From Hypholoma sublateritium FD-334 SS-4 (Eukaryota; Basidiomycota; Agaricomycetes; Agaricales; Strophariaceae), in NCBI GenBank assembly GCA_000827495.1, contig KN817523.1, forward strand, positions 68,261 through 132,260: a DNA stretch of 64,000 bases, in the 5' to 3' direction. The notes below the pieces were generated by a model. That model did not search any database. It was not told the DNA's origin and saw nothing but the letters and a program-made list of their open reading frames with translations. A program made the translations under genes and the position numbers. Below are positions 47,701 through 58,272 of the stretch, piece by piece; the first letter of the stretch is position 1; each line of letters begins with the position of its first letter.

Positions 47701-48358
47701 GTATCCTATCTCGGCCTCGTCGGCAGTCTAAAGAACAAGCAAGTCGTCGACAACACCGACGCCACCTTCGGTGTCAAGACGCCTATCCTCATCGACGCCG
47801 TGGGCGACTGGCAGACGGCGGCGACAAACTACACATTTGTAGATGGTGACTGGCCCAGTCTCCTCTGGAAGTGAGTGTCTTAATAGATTCATCGTCTTCT
47901 CGCAGCGGACTGACGCATCCTCTCTCAGACTTGCGTTCGGCACCCCCGCTCTGCGCGTCGACCTCGTCGACTCGGCCATCAAAATCACGCCTACTCTGAG
48001 TACGCGCGGGCTCTTCAGCGGGTGGTTCTCGTTCCCACACCCGAACAAGGGCGGCTCCTTCGCGCAGGTCAAGGTCGTCGGCCCGCTCGCCTCGTTTGAC
48101 TATATTCCCCGCCATGTATGTCTATCCTCTTTTTTCATACCTCGGCCACATGGCTCACGCGTTATTACCGTACAGAGCGACCTCGACGACGCCCCGTACA
48201 GCCTGTTCAATCTCGAGACGCCGACATTCGCGAACGGCACGACGATCCGGAAGGGCACGTACCGCGTACTCTTGCGCGTGCTGCGCGTCACCGGCGACCC
48301 GACGCGCGAAGAGGACTACGAGTCGTGGCTGAGCCCTATCCTTGGGATCAGCGCGTAG
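44776..48358 (+). CDS. Secreted subtilisin-like serine protease (S8A) with PA and Fn3-like domains
   Basis: An extracellular endopeptidase. The signal peptide is MKSAVFFALLPTLLSAVSVH, followed by a propeptide with FIIEVEDIATIPNKRSFKR and LDVVYDSLKSRAVKFDV. About fourteen exons join in frame. The catalytic triad is complete: Asp in GIIDTGIDY (across an intron), His in GHGTHVAGIIAA, and Ser in ASGTSMATPFVAG; the oxyanion Asn is in TIAAGND. Between His and Ser sits a protease-associated (PA) domain with YIVIVRRGTCTFVTKLANIA, GGKASLIY and NGNGFAGISVGA. The C-terminal part includes RTFTVTNTGKTTKKYTLSHV (Fn3-like DUF1034), FPSTFSVRPGGSQLVIATIK and YRVLLRVLRVTG. Total length is about 880 residues, typical of Vpr-like basidiomycete enzymes. 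It lacks a membrane anchor. A role in nitrogen nutrition or fungal decay is inference. Confidence 0.95.
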
Positions 48359-49848
48359 ACAGCACCTGTACCACTGTAACTTATATCTAAATCTAATTAC
48401 TGCTGTCAAGAAAGACGTTCCTTTTACTGTATCACTCGTTATGAGAAATTCGCACAATGTGTGATGTGCGGCTTTTTGTCAAAATGATCGTAATACGATC
48501 GAGTCGCACAATGTGCGACTCCGACTCGTTCAAGGCTCGACGTAAAGAAGTAGCACATTGTGCAACTTTATATCACCATGAGAATGTTGCATGCTTGGCA
48601 ACGACTTCATGTGCCCATCCCCCGCTTCTACGGGCGCCTAAAATCCAACTTGAACCTCGGTCGCTCACGCGCCCAGGCTCAAACGCCTCCAGATCCAGCG
48701 CCTCATCGGGTCCACGATGCTTACGCCGGCGTCTCCTCCGAGCTCCTCCAGTGAACGTTTACACGAAAAATAGGCTAAGAGGAAAACTTCTGCTGGACGA
48801 AATGGAATTTGCTTGTACATGACGTAAATGTTACAACATGATAGTATAACACAACTACAATATTGCGCCTGCGGCGCTGCTTTTGGGATGCTCGGGGGCG
48901 AGCAGGATATGAAAAGGGGGCGGGTGTTGGACCTGGAGATAAGTCAAGATGGACGGGGGAAGAGATGGGGGAGATGTCGGTGAAATGGCGAATGCAAAAG
49001 GAGATACAAAACCGCGTATACCTCATGAAATGCGGGATGGTGCAGCTATACCATAGCGACGGATCGCGCTTTCTCTCAGAACGCACACAGGCGTATTGGC
49101 TGAGATGGGATAGACAGTTAGGATTGAAACGGGGGTGGGACACTAAAAAATAAAACAAAAGGTATGAAATGAAAAAAGAAAGGTGAAACAAACCGACCAA
49201 CAAAGACAAAGAAAATACAAAGAACGGGAAGGATAAAAGCGTACATCGGGAAGAAGAGGAATAAAGACATTAAGGAGCCAACAGCGCGGAAATGGAAGCC
49301 AAGAAGCGATTGACAGTAAATAAGGGGCCACGGACATGACGGCCACGACAGTGATGCACGATGCGACGGATGATATGCAAAAGGGGAAGATGCGGCGAGA
49401 TACAGGGATAGGAGAGGGAAGAGGTAATGAGAGGACACGGAAGACAAATGGGCTGGGGTCGGGCGACAATGGTTGGTTGGGTGAGATACGCCGATGGGAT
49501 CGAGTTGCTGCGAAACGAGGGAAAGCGAGCCTGTTCAGCGTCCATATAGAAAGAATGTGTGTGTTCAGACATGCGCTGGGGAGGCGAGGGTAAGTGCAGC
49601 GGTGGCGGCGGATGAGAAAGAGGGGGAGTGGCATAGAAATGGAATAAAAACCAAATATCATAGAAGAAAACCCTCTCGTCGTATGCTACACATGTAACCA
49701 CAAAAAACTCAACAAACGAACGTGGAGCAAACAAGAATGCGTGCATGCATACCGTCGCCATCGCCGCTGCCTCACTCTCTCGTCTCGTACACTCTCATAC
49801 ACCCGCCCTACCCACGTATCACCCCAAGCGAAAGTACATGTCTGACGA
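48359..49848. other. 1.5-kb gap with palindrome cluster and purine-rich strand
   Basis: This convergent gap separates the subtilisin and CCR4 genes. At 48451-48563 lies a cluster of short palindromes (see separate entry). From about 48860 to 49700 the plus strand is strongly purine-rich, with a row of GGGAAGA-like words, so the CCR4 transcript would have a pyrimidine-rich 3' untranslated region. No gene is supported in either strand; open frames here are by-products of that bias. Confidence 0.45.
48451..48563. repeat. Cluster of GCACAATGTGC-type palindromes
   Basis: Four inverted repeats lie in 113 bases. CGCACA / TGTGCG arms are at 48451-48456 and 48465-48470. GATCGTA / TACGATC arms are at 48486-48492 and 48494-48500. 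GAGTCGCAC / GTGCGACTC arms (9 bp, loop AAT) are at 48501-48509 and 48513-48521. GCAC / GTGC arms (loop ATT) are at 48553-48556 and 48560-48563. Three of the four share a 'GCACA-T-GTG' core. Confidence 0.8.
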
Positions 49849-52288
49849 TCATTGGTTCGTGGTTGGCGGTTGTGATCGCGTTGGCGCAGGCTCTCGTGGC
49901 GGCTTGATGCGGAATTCCGCCGCGATGTAGACGTGGCTGCGAACAAGGTCAGTACTAATCTATAAATAGATCAATAGACGTACTCGGACGGAAAGTGCGG
50001 GTGCGGGAACCCGACGACCTTCTCCAGATACGCACGGTCGACCTCCATCAGCACCCTGTTCACCGCCAGGTTGCCCGAGGAGTACCACACATAGTCAATG
50101 TGCCCCTGGAAGCTCGGCGTGTAGTTCGTCACTGGCAGGTCCGGCGCAACCGGCGCGTACGCGCTCTTCAGTCCCAGGCGGTGCCGGATGCCCTCGCTCG
50201 TGTACCGCCCATACTTGTGCGCCATGAAGTCCTCGTGCGACCCGGGCACCGTGCCGTTCGACAGGAACTCGTACACGCCCGACTCCGGCACCGAGTTGAA
50301 GTCCCCGCAGATGATCACCGGGATCTTCAGCCCGTCGGTGTATGTCGGCGGGGGGCGGTATGCAGCAGGCGCAGGCGGCTGCGGCTCCGCCGAAGGGTCT
50401 TCCGGTGCTGATGTGCTGGCGGCATCCGAGTCGTCGTCGATCCCATTCGCTGGCGTCGATGACGCGTCTAAGGCAGGCGTGGCCGGCCCGTGGAGGCCCG
50501 GCGGTGCTGGTGGCGGATACTTGGCAAAATGGTCCGCGAGCTTCTCCACCTCGTCAACGAGAAGCGCAACTTGCACAAGCTTCACATCGCGGTATGCAGG
50601 GTCCCAGTGGATATGTGCATTCGCAATCACAAAACGCGTGCCGGTGTGGATGTTCTCCAGCAGGCAGACGATTGCGATGTGGTCCTTCCCGAGCACGCGG
50701 TTGAACATATCATCCGTCTTCTTGAAGTCTTGCCGCTGCATAGCGATGGCGCTGAATTCGACGAGCCGCTTTTCTACAAGCTTATACCTGCAAGTTCGTT
50801 AGCACGTACAATGATCAGCGAGGAGAAGGCGCACTTGTCGGCTTTGTAGAACGTCGCACACCCGTCAACCTGCCTCCTGTCCGACTCGTTCATTGTCTTG
50901 TACCGTGATTTGGGCCAGTATACACCTTCATACCCCAGCTGCGCAAGGTTCACCGTGAAGAAGTCCTCGTAGGCAGCGATGTCTACCTCTTGCAAACACA
51001 CGAAGTCCGTCTCGTGCTTAGTTACCTCGTCTAGGATCCGGCCCTTGCGGTATGTCCATGCAAGGGCCCATGACGGAGTATAACCATACAGCCGCTCCGT
51101 TGCGTATTTCTCGCAGAGGATGTTGTAACATAGCACGCTAGCCGTCTCAACATTAGGGTCCTGCGCAAGCATCTCCTGCTCTTGCGGTGAGATGAGGTAT
51201 TTCCACGGCCTTGGTGGCGGCTCGTTCTCGATGGGACAGTTGTCGCGCAAATACGAGATAAGTGCCTGCGTACCATCCTTCTGTACCATTGACTTGAGAG
51301 TCGGGTCGAGCGGATTTCCCTCAATTCCGAGCGTCTGCAGCTGGTGCAGGCTACCGAAATGTGGCGGGATGTTGACGAGGTGGTTATCGTAGAGGTAAAA
51401 TTCGCGGAGTTGAGTGAGCATGCCCAGCTCGGCCGGCAGAGTGCTCAGGTTGTTCCCCGAAAGGTCCAGGAGTTCGAGGTGCCGCAGCTTCGAGATCTCC
51501 GGTGGAACATGGGAGAGAGCATTGTGGTTCAGGTAGAGATTGATGAGGAAGGTGAATGAGAAAAGGCCGGAGCTGGCGGGGAGGTTCTTGATGTTGATGC
51601 CACCCATGTCGAGCGACGTCCAGGTATTCTCAGGTGGTTTGATCGCCGTGAGACGTGGAGCTTCGGCGATAGGGCCGACAGTGGATGAGGGGTGGTTGAC
51701 CTTGCCTCCTGTCGGAGAAGCATCGGGGGAGTCAGTACGCGGTTCGACTGGGGCTGGCTTGACGAGATTTGGGTTTGTGATAGGGATTGCAGACTTTGCC
51801 ACTGTGCGCGATGCCATAGCGTTCGCTCTGGCCCTATGATGCGGCGACCGCGATGCACGACTGACCTGGAACATACGACATCAGTACCAATTATTGTGAC
51901 TCCGCCATATACGAAATCGCACCTCGCACTTCATCAGCTGCTGCTGCCACTGCGGTGACACGACGGGAGTTGCGCTGGCTGGAGAACCCTGCGCAGCTAG
52001 AAGATGTTGCTGTTGCTGAAGTGTATGCTGGTTGGGCGGCGAAGGATAGTGCGACAGTGAGCTCTGGTGGTGGTGTTGGAGTGGTGGGTGTTGGAGATGG
52101 TGGGTTGGGTGCTGGTGAAGTGCGCCATTGGTGTATAATGCATAGCCCGGCGACTGAGGTGGCGGGCCTACCACCGACGGCTGGCCTTGCTGCTGGACGA
52201 GCATGGGCAGCCCATGCCGCCAGGGGTTGCTGTCGTGGTGATTCGCGAGTTTGTGCGGTATGCCTGGGGATTGCTGCGGGTAGTACAT
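49849..52288 (-). CDS. CCR4: CCR4, catalytic subunit of the CCR4-NOT deadenylase
   Basis: Ccr4 removes poly(A) tails from mRNA in the cytoplasm. The N-terminal exon (start 52288) is Gln/His/Pro-rich, as in yeast. Leucine-rich repeats follow (SLDMGGINIKNLPA, LYLNHNALSHVPPEISKLRH, LDLSGNNLSTLPAELG, FYLYDNHLVNIPPHFG). The exonuclease domain starts with VLCYNILCEKYATERLYGY and has catalytic Glu in VCLQEVD, AHIHWDPAYRDVK, and GDFNSVPESGVYEF. An unspliced reading stops at FPSEYVY, without the essential His. An intron from GTACGTCT near 49972 to GCAG near 49933 gives FPSDHVYIAAEFRI, restoring the SDH motif and moving the stop to 49849. A Pro/Ala/Ser-rich insert of about 60 residues lies between VDEVEKLADHF and KIPVIICGDFNS. 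The N-terminus could be longer if an upstream exon exists. Confidence 0.93.
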
Positions 52289-53183
52289 CGCATTTGCGGC
52301 CAGGGAAGCAGGGCCGAGACGGAGTTTGGCAGTCAGCGATGCACGTTGTCGTCGTTTGAAGCAGTGAGCAAAGGGGTGTGATCGTCGTCGTCGTCGTCGT
52401 CAACGTCGTCTTTGTTCAGAATCATCCCGCTCCACGCCCTCACATCGTGCGAATTATGCTGACTCAGCGCACTGCATTCCTCCCCATTCCGGCCCTTTCT
52501 TGGCCCCTTCACCGAGTTACCCCAAACCATTCATCTCGCAGCCCCTGGTACAAAATATTGAACCAGACCATACGTATATTCCGCACACCTTTCATTGCAA
52601 TTGATCGAGGACTGAGATATCTTATCAATGGGGTTGACATGCGAGCGCCTCCAAGAACAACATCATGGACCCACAACCACCGAGATCATATTGATTGCAA
52701 CAGGTGACCGGAATGGCTCATGTTCAGCTTTCTGGACACTCTGACATCAGATCCAAAGTGTACTTGAGGTACCCGGAGAACATACTTAAAACTAGACTTA
52801 ACTACGCGTCTGTGAATTATTTGCTGCCTTGGCTCAGGCCAGCAAAATGTTCTCAACTTAGGGCCTGAGTTCCTCTCTGTTTTTTATCTGCTCTTCGACG
52901 AAGCAACTTCAATTAGAAATATCCGGGACTGCTCTCAGGAGGGGTTATTCGAGTCTCATAGTATCTTTGGCATACAATTCATGAACTACTTTATTGGGCG
53001 TCTATTTATCTGCAATGTGCACCGCGAGTGCTTTATGAATCACTCTACACCCCCCTGACTCTGACCAGAGAAATTCGATGATTATACCTTCCTTCCCAAT
53101 AATTAATTTCTGATAGATATATACTACTCTACAATATTTCGCACATATAGATATGAAAACACTATGCCACCGTCCACCCGGTC
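52289..53183. other. Intergenic with (CGT)n microsatellite
   Basis: About 900 bases. A trinucleotide run CGT/TCG lies at 52384-52403, next to the CCR4 leader. The rest, to 53160, is AT-rich spacer with no supported gene. The promoter of CCR4 should lie in the left third. Confidence 0.4.
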
Positions 53184-55110
53184 CTACCCCACCCGCACCC
53201 CCTCTTTAGACCCATTCGCCAGGATCCCGCACCCCGCGAGCAGTGCAAGGAATGTACAGAACAAGATCATCCGCATCTCGTCGCCCGCAGCGCTGCGCTC
53301 CACCGCGAGTGCCACGATGCCCCACAGGCCTGGCGCACGGCGGCGCGGGTCGCCGAGCGGCCGTAGATCCGTAGCGTACCGCCGCATGCGCCGCGATACG
53401 CCGAGCCCGAGCGGCCACACGATGCGGCGCCGCTCGACGGCCGCGAGCGCAAGCGGCAGCCCGTGCTCGTCGAGCGATACCTCGAACGTCCCCGTCGCGC
53501 GCGCGCGAAATGGCAGCGACGCACACAGCCGCGCCGCGTCGCCAGAGAACGGTAGTGTACACGAAGGCGGCATGAATGTCAGCGAGAAGCGCGCGAGGCG
53601 CGGGTTGCTCCGGGCGATGCGCGCCGCGCCCACCGCGAGGGTCGTGTCACCTGGATAGCGCACGAGAGCGAGGTGCAATGTGCGCAGGCGCGCGAACCCG
53701 CGGATCGTGTTCGCGAACGCGTCGAGCTGAAACGACGGCTTATGCGCGCACGTTAGCTGCAGGTCGCGCAGTCGCGGCGCCGCATGGATCAGAGCGCGCA
53801 GCAAGTTCCCGCTGTCGTACATCGAGTGCAGCGCGAAAGCGATTTTGAGCTGGGTTAGCTTTGGCAGTTCGCGCAGGAGGCTCGCCACCGTCGGTGGTGA
53901 GACGTCTCGGGTTTCAACGGGGTCCCGGAACGCCACGGACTGTACCGCGCGGTGGAGGTGCGGCAGGGCGTGTAATTGTTGGTGGGTCCCCGAGAAGTGT
54001 GTCACACGCCCAAGGGAGCTGGGGTCAAGGGTTGCAAAATGAGCAGGTTGGATGGAATGGCGGGACAGGCTGAGAACCTCGAGGCCTGGGTGCTGTTCGA
54101 GGAAGTTGATAAAGGGCCGTTTCTCTCCAGGGTTCAATGATCGCGGGAACCAATCGACGCAGATATCCCCCAGTGAGAGCTTGCGCAGGTTCGGCCACCG
54201 ACCGTCAAGGAGGAAGTGCACATCTGCGGGGACGTTGGAGCAGCCTTCTATCCCCAACTCTTCGAGATTGGGGCTACGGCGGATAAGCATGCCGCTGAAA
54301 TTTTGGAAGATCGGGTCCTCCTCTTTGACAATGTTAAACAACCGGCTGCGGGCATAGCATAATTAACCGTACCTTCAATGAACAGATCAGTGTGGTGTTC
54401 ATAGAATCCGTGCTTCAAAGTCAGATAAAACCCCTTCAGTGCACTGAAGTCAAACAGCTACCAATGAATAAATATTGGGGTTCTGGATGCCGTCAACACA
54501 CTCACATGGCTGTTGACCGGCGGAAGCATCACGCCGAGCGAGGTTCCAATGTACCGCAATTGTGGGCACCTGCACGATATGAATATGAGTGTCTCGATCA
54601 CAAAAAAAACTCAATACGCACCCAGCACGCAAGGCGAACCACATGTCGTCGTTGCATGGGAACTCGTCTGCGTCCCATCTAAAGCCCACAAGTGCATCCA
54701 AGCACTTCGAGCCTACTGTCTGCCTCACGGCAGCCGACGCAACCTCATTCTCCGCGAGCGTCAAATACGACCGATATTTGGATTGTGGTCGAATAGTGAG
54801 ATGGCGGACATGCCGCGCGATGTCTTGGTTCCGCGCCAGCATGTCCAGCGTGAGGTGACATTGCTCTGCCGATTCCAAGACAACGGATTCGTAAAGGATG
54901 GACGAAACGGTCGTGAAGGTGTGTTTCGACTGTGGAGCTTGAAGATCAGCTTTCCACAGACACGAAGGAAAGGTCGCGGCATCGCACTGTAAGACAGAAA
55001 CTGAGCAGATCGTGTCGAGTGTCAAGGAAGAGAGCAATCTCGATGAGCAAGTCCGCCGGAGTCATGGCCCAGCACGAGCCTTTTCGTGGGGTGAAAGTGG
55101 AGAATATCAT
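53184..55110 (-). CDS. F-box-like LRR protein with a C-terminal membrane segment
   Basis: Six exons. The F-box-like start is MTPADLLIEIALFLDTRHDL (55065; the upstream Met at 55110 is an alternative), then LSFCLT|SKHTFTTVSSILYE across an intron. The exon ending at 54630 encodes DIARHVRHLTIRPQSKYRSY and CLDALVGFRWDADEFPC, as in other basidiomycete F-box/LRR proteins. It continues CPQLRYIGTSLGVMLPP, LFDFSALKGFYLTLKHG and, by an acceptor ending AAAG, EEDPIFQNFSGMLIRRSPNL. The last exon is GC-rich, with repeats such as RDLQLTCAHKPSFQLDAF and LRTLHLALVRYPGDT. It ends in a hydrophobic segment (MILFCTFLALLAGCGILANG), which may anchor the protein in a membrane. A tail anchor is unusual in this family; an unnoticed last intron is another explanation. 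Confidence 0.65.
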
Positions 55111-56151
55111 GCCCGCCTGGACTAAAGCGGGGTACTCAGGAGCAGCCAGAGTCTAGAGATCATGGATGGAAGGCCCAGGGTAAATCCAAGTTTAAGTAGC
55201 AGAGTGGTCCGGAGGAACCTCGAAATCAGTCCACTTACTCCGTATGTCTCACGCGAAAATCCCACGCCAATATCTTGCCTTCTCCTGTCATGTTGCCAGT
55301 AATATCGCGCTTCTTGGATCCACAACACTGCAGCTAGCTAATAGAATGCCTTCAAAGAGCTTTCTATGAAGGTCAATTTGAAACCTGTGAACGGCCCTGC
55401 GACTGGATATCGGCAACTTGTCTCCGCCCTACGGTTTCCTCCCCGAGCAGCGGGATTGACAAAGGCAATTAAAGTACCTCCGGTGAAGTCGACTCAGTTC
55501 CCTTGTCATGTTAACTTTGGCTTCTGAGTAATCATATGGTCTAACTATACAGCTGTTTTGTTTCCGTTGGTCTCGCCGGCAAGACATGTCCAAGTTATGG
55601 AACACCGTCAATATACGACAGCTACCGCCAAAAATATACGAGTGCACTTCTTCCGCAGGCAAACCTAGCGATATGTACGGGCAGATCTATGATGAGTACA
55701 TACCCACTAAACATACTTATGCCTCGCCCGTAGCGTCCGGCGATCATCTCCAAAGTCAGTATCCGGTCTTGATCAAACATCACTGAACCGAAATCATTGC
55801 TACACCTATCCCCTATGTTTGTCGGGAGTGTGTTTCTGAGCGGTCTGCCTGTCGGGGGTCATACTTATTTGGAGGTGACGCGGTAATCTGTCAATGGTTC
55901 GACAAGTGCTAGTGGCCGGTGACTGGATCACGATTTCCTTCTCGGTACTTCCTCACCGTTTATAGCTAGCCCTTGAGCTTGAGGCCTTGAGGTTTGCTCG
56001 ATTCGTTACTTTCTTGCAGAAATGCTTCGACAAAAATCTGCGCAATAATATCATTTTACAAAGGCAAATCATCGAATGTACAGAATCTAATCAGTACCAC
56101 TTCCCAGTCAATCGAATGTACCCCTCTATTATATTTTCAGCTTGAGCAACT
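55111..56151. other. 1-kb gap between minus-strand genes
   Basis: No gene is supported. The region is AT-rich with short open frames on both strands. It should hold the promoter of the F-box-like gene at the left end and the end of the mevalonate decarboxylase transcript at the right end. Confidence 0.4.
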
Positions 56152-57491
56152 TTACACCAACGTCTTCGGGAGACCGGTGGCCGCAAGCAGGCCCTCCTCG
56201 TTGCTGAGCTTCCTAGGCCCGTCGCCCACACGGGTGTGGATCAAGCCCTTGACCGCACCGACCTCGAAGCGCTTGGCCACCGCCTCGTTGAATCCCTCTG
56301 GGACCTTTGCCTCAGCGTTCACATCCGCGGCGCCGGAAAAGATGCCCAACACGTCCTTGAACTCGCCGGGAGTCTGGGGGAAGTAGCTGAGGATCAACTG
56401 CGCAACCTCGCGCACGTTCTCTTCAAGCGCGTAAATAACCGCATTCGGGCCCGCGTCGTAAGTGTACGCGGCCTTATACCCTTTGCCCTGGGCCAGAGAG
56501 ATGCGGTTGTACTCGACGACGAGCGCGATGATTGCGCGCGACACGTCGTTCATGTAGAAGATAGGCGGCTCTGTGTCCAGCGCGACGGCGTGGAACTGGT
56601 TGGAGTCCGCCATCGTGATGCGCGCGAAGGCGTCGAAGTCGCGCGCGAGGATCGCGGTGCTGATATCCGCCATGCGCGCGGGGACGACATGCGCGATGCG
56701 GTGCTGTAGCAGCGGAGACGTCTCGACCGTGCGCTGCATGCCGCTCGTGCTACTTGTGCCTTTCTTCGCATCGTTCACGACGCAGATGAGCGCGTGCATC
56801 TGCGGCCAGTGCGATTGCGGCGCGACCTCGACCGCGAGGGAGTCGCTGCCGCTGGGGTCTGAGCCCATCTGCCATGCGACGAACCCGCCGAAGAGCGAGC
56901 GGCAGGCGCTGCCCGAGCCTTGCCGGGCGATCAGGGACAGGGTCGATGGGGATGCTGGGAGAGCGTAGAGATGCGCCAGCGACGCGACGAGGGCGGCGAA
57001 ACCCGAGGCCGACGACGCGAGCCCTGCGGCGGTGGGGAAGTTGTTGTAAGATGCAATGTGTACCTTGTACGTTGAGAGCTGCCACATAATTCGCTTAGCA
57101 TCATGCAGCTCATTTCCCAGCGATACATACTTTAGGTGCGCTCGCATCCACATCTTCGACCGTCTCCTTCCGCAGGCGCTTCATCTCTTTGATGCACGTC
57201 TCCAGCCTGCTCCCCGCCGTGATCTGGTCCTCTTTGCCGTTTAGCCATAGCCGATCAGCCTCGAAGGAAGGGTCTGCACGCGATGTAGTCGTCGATCGCA
57301 AGTGGTCCTGGTCGAGTGTTACGGATAGGGAGGAATTGGTGGGGAGGATGAGCTTCGTGTCGCGTTTTCCCCAGTATCTGATGATAATGTCAGTCCGGAA
57401 TCGATGTGGAGATCGAAGAGTTTATTTACTTGATGACGGCAATGTTAACAGGTGCGGATGCAGTTGCCTCGTAGATCGGCGCGGACGACAT
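56152..57491 (-). CDS. MVD1: Mevalonate diphosphate decarboxylase
   Basis: Converts mevalonate diphosphate to isopentenyl diphosphate with ATP, the last mevalonate-pathway step before sterols and terpenoids. Three to four exons. The start at 57491 gives MSSAPIYEATASAPVNIAVI|KYWGKRD, the conserved N-terminal lysine motif. Then TLDQDHLRSTTTSRADPSFE and LNGKEDQITAGSRLETCI. The GHMP-kinase phosphate loop is NFPTAAGLASSASGFAALV, followed by RQGSGSACRSLFGGFVAW. The catalytic Asp region is in YTYDAGPNAVIYALEENV, and TVETSPLLQHR is conserved in the family. The C-terminus ends GLPKTLV. Length, near 400 residues, is normal. No frame break. Neighbours give no pathway cluster. Confidence 0.95.
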
Positions 57492-58272
57492 TGTGGTGGT
57501 GGTGGTTAGGGGAAGAGCGGCTACAAAAAAAGTGATCAGTTATTATAATAGCGGTATGGTCAAGTATGGTACGAGATCTATAATCGACGGCCGCTAAATT
57601 TCTTAATCGGCCGTCCCCCTATGCGAGTATGTGTTGATTTGCGACCAAGCAGGCGAATTACATGATAAGATGAACGTTACGCCGTGCAAGTCGCTAAGAT
57701 CTAAAGACGCCCGTCGCCAAACGCGGCGCCTCGGAGCGTGAAGGCGAGCGGAGCAGGCTTGGTCAGCAAATACATCTTCAACCTCTTCCATAACGTTCCT
57801 GACGACGGTGAAATGTTGTACTCTCTCTCAGCTTATTCTGAAAACACTTTTCGATAAATTGCTGCAGAGCCAGGACCAGCTCAGAAGGGATACTTATCTG
57901 GTTCTGAAGGAAGAACTTCTGATCGTCATGCACCTCAAACCAACACCGAGTAACGCTGGCACTGCACGACAATAAGTAGATCTGCATAATAACCCTAGGG
58001 GGGGGGGGAGCAACTATCTCATTCGCGACAGACTGACATGCGCTCGGACTATTACAATTTGGCCTGCCAGGAATTCGGGCCATGCGGGAACACACGACGG
58101 TTTTTCTGGCCGGGGATCTCACTGGCACTATTGCTAATCACAAGTACGTTAAGAGTCCATCTCTAAAACCAAAAAGAGTGCGCTAAACTACAAAATAGCG
58201 TCTCCTATTACAATACCCAGCTATTGCGCTCGCGTATATGTACCAAATAATGAAACCAAAATCGCGCACGAT
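57492..58272. other. Gap with G-run and ambiguous coding-like segment
   Basis: A run of eleven G lies at 57998-58008. At 57680-57800 both strands have coding-like frames (minus: LTKPAPLAFTLRGAAFGDGR then stop; plus: GLVSKYIFNLFHNVPDDGEM), but neither can be tied to a gene. The promoter of the decarboxylase should lie at the left end. Confidence 0.35.

Noticed and set aside
49143..49761. Hydrophobic minus-strand open frames
   Set aside because: Arise from the purine/pyrimidine bias of the region; Phe/Leu/Ser-rich by base composition only, no family features.
57998..58008. G-run as a possible G-quadruplex
   Set aside because: A single run of G without neighbouring G-tracts cannot form a simple intramolecular quadruplex.
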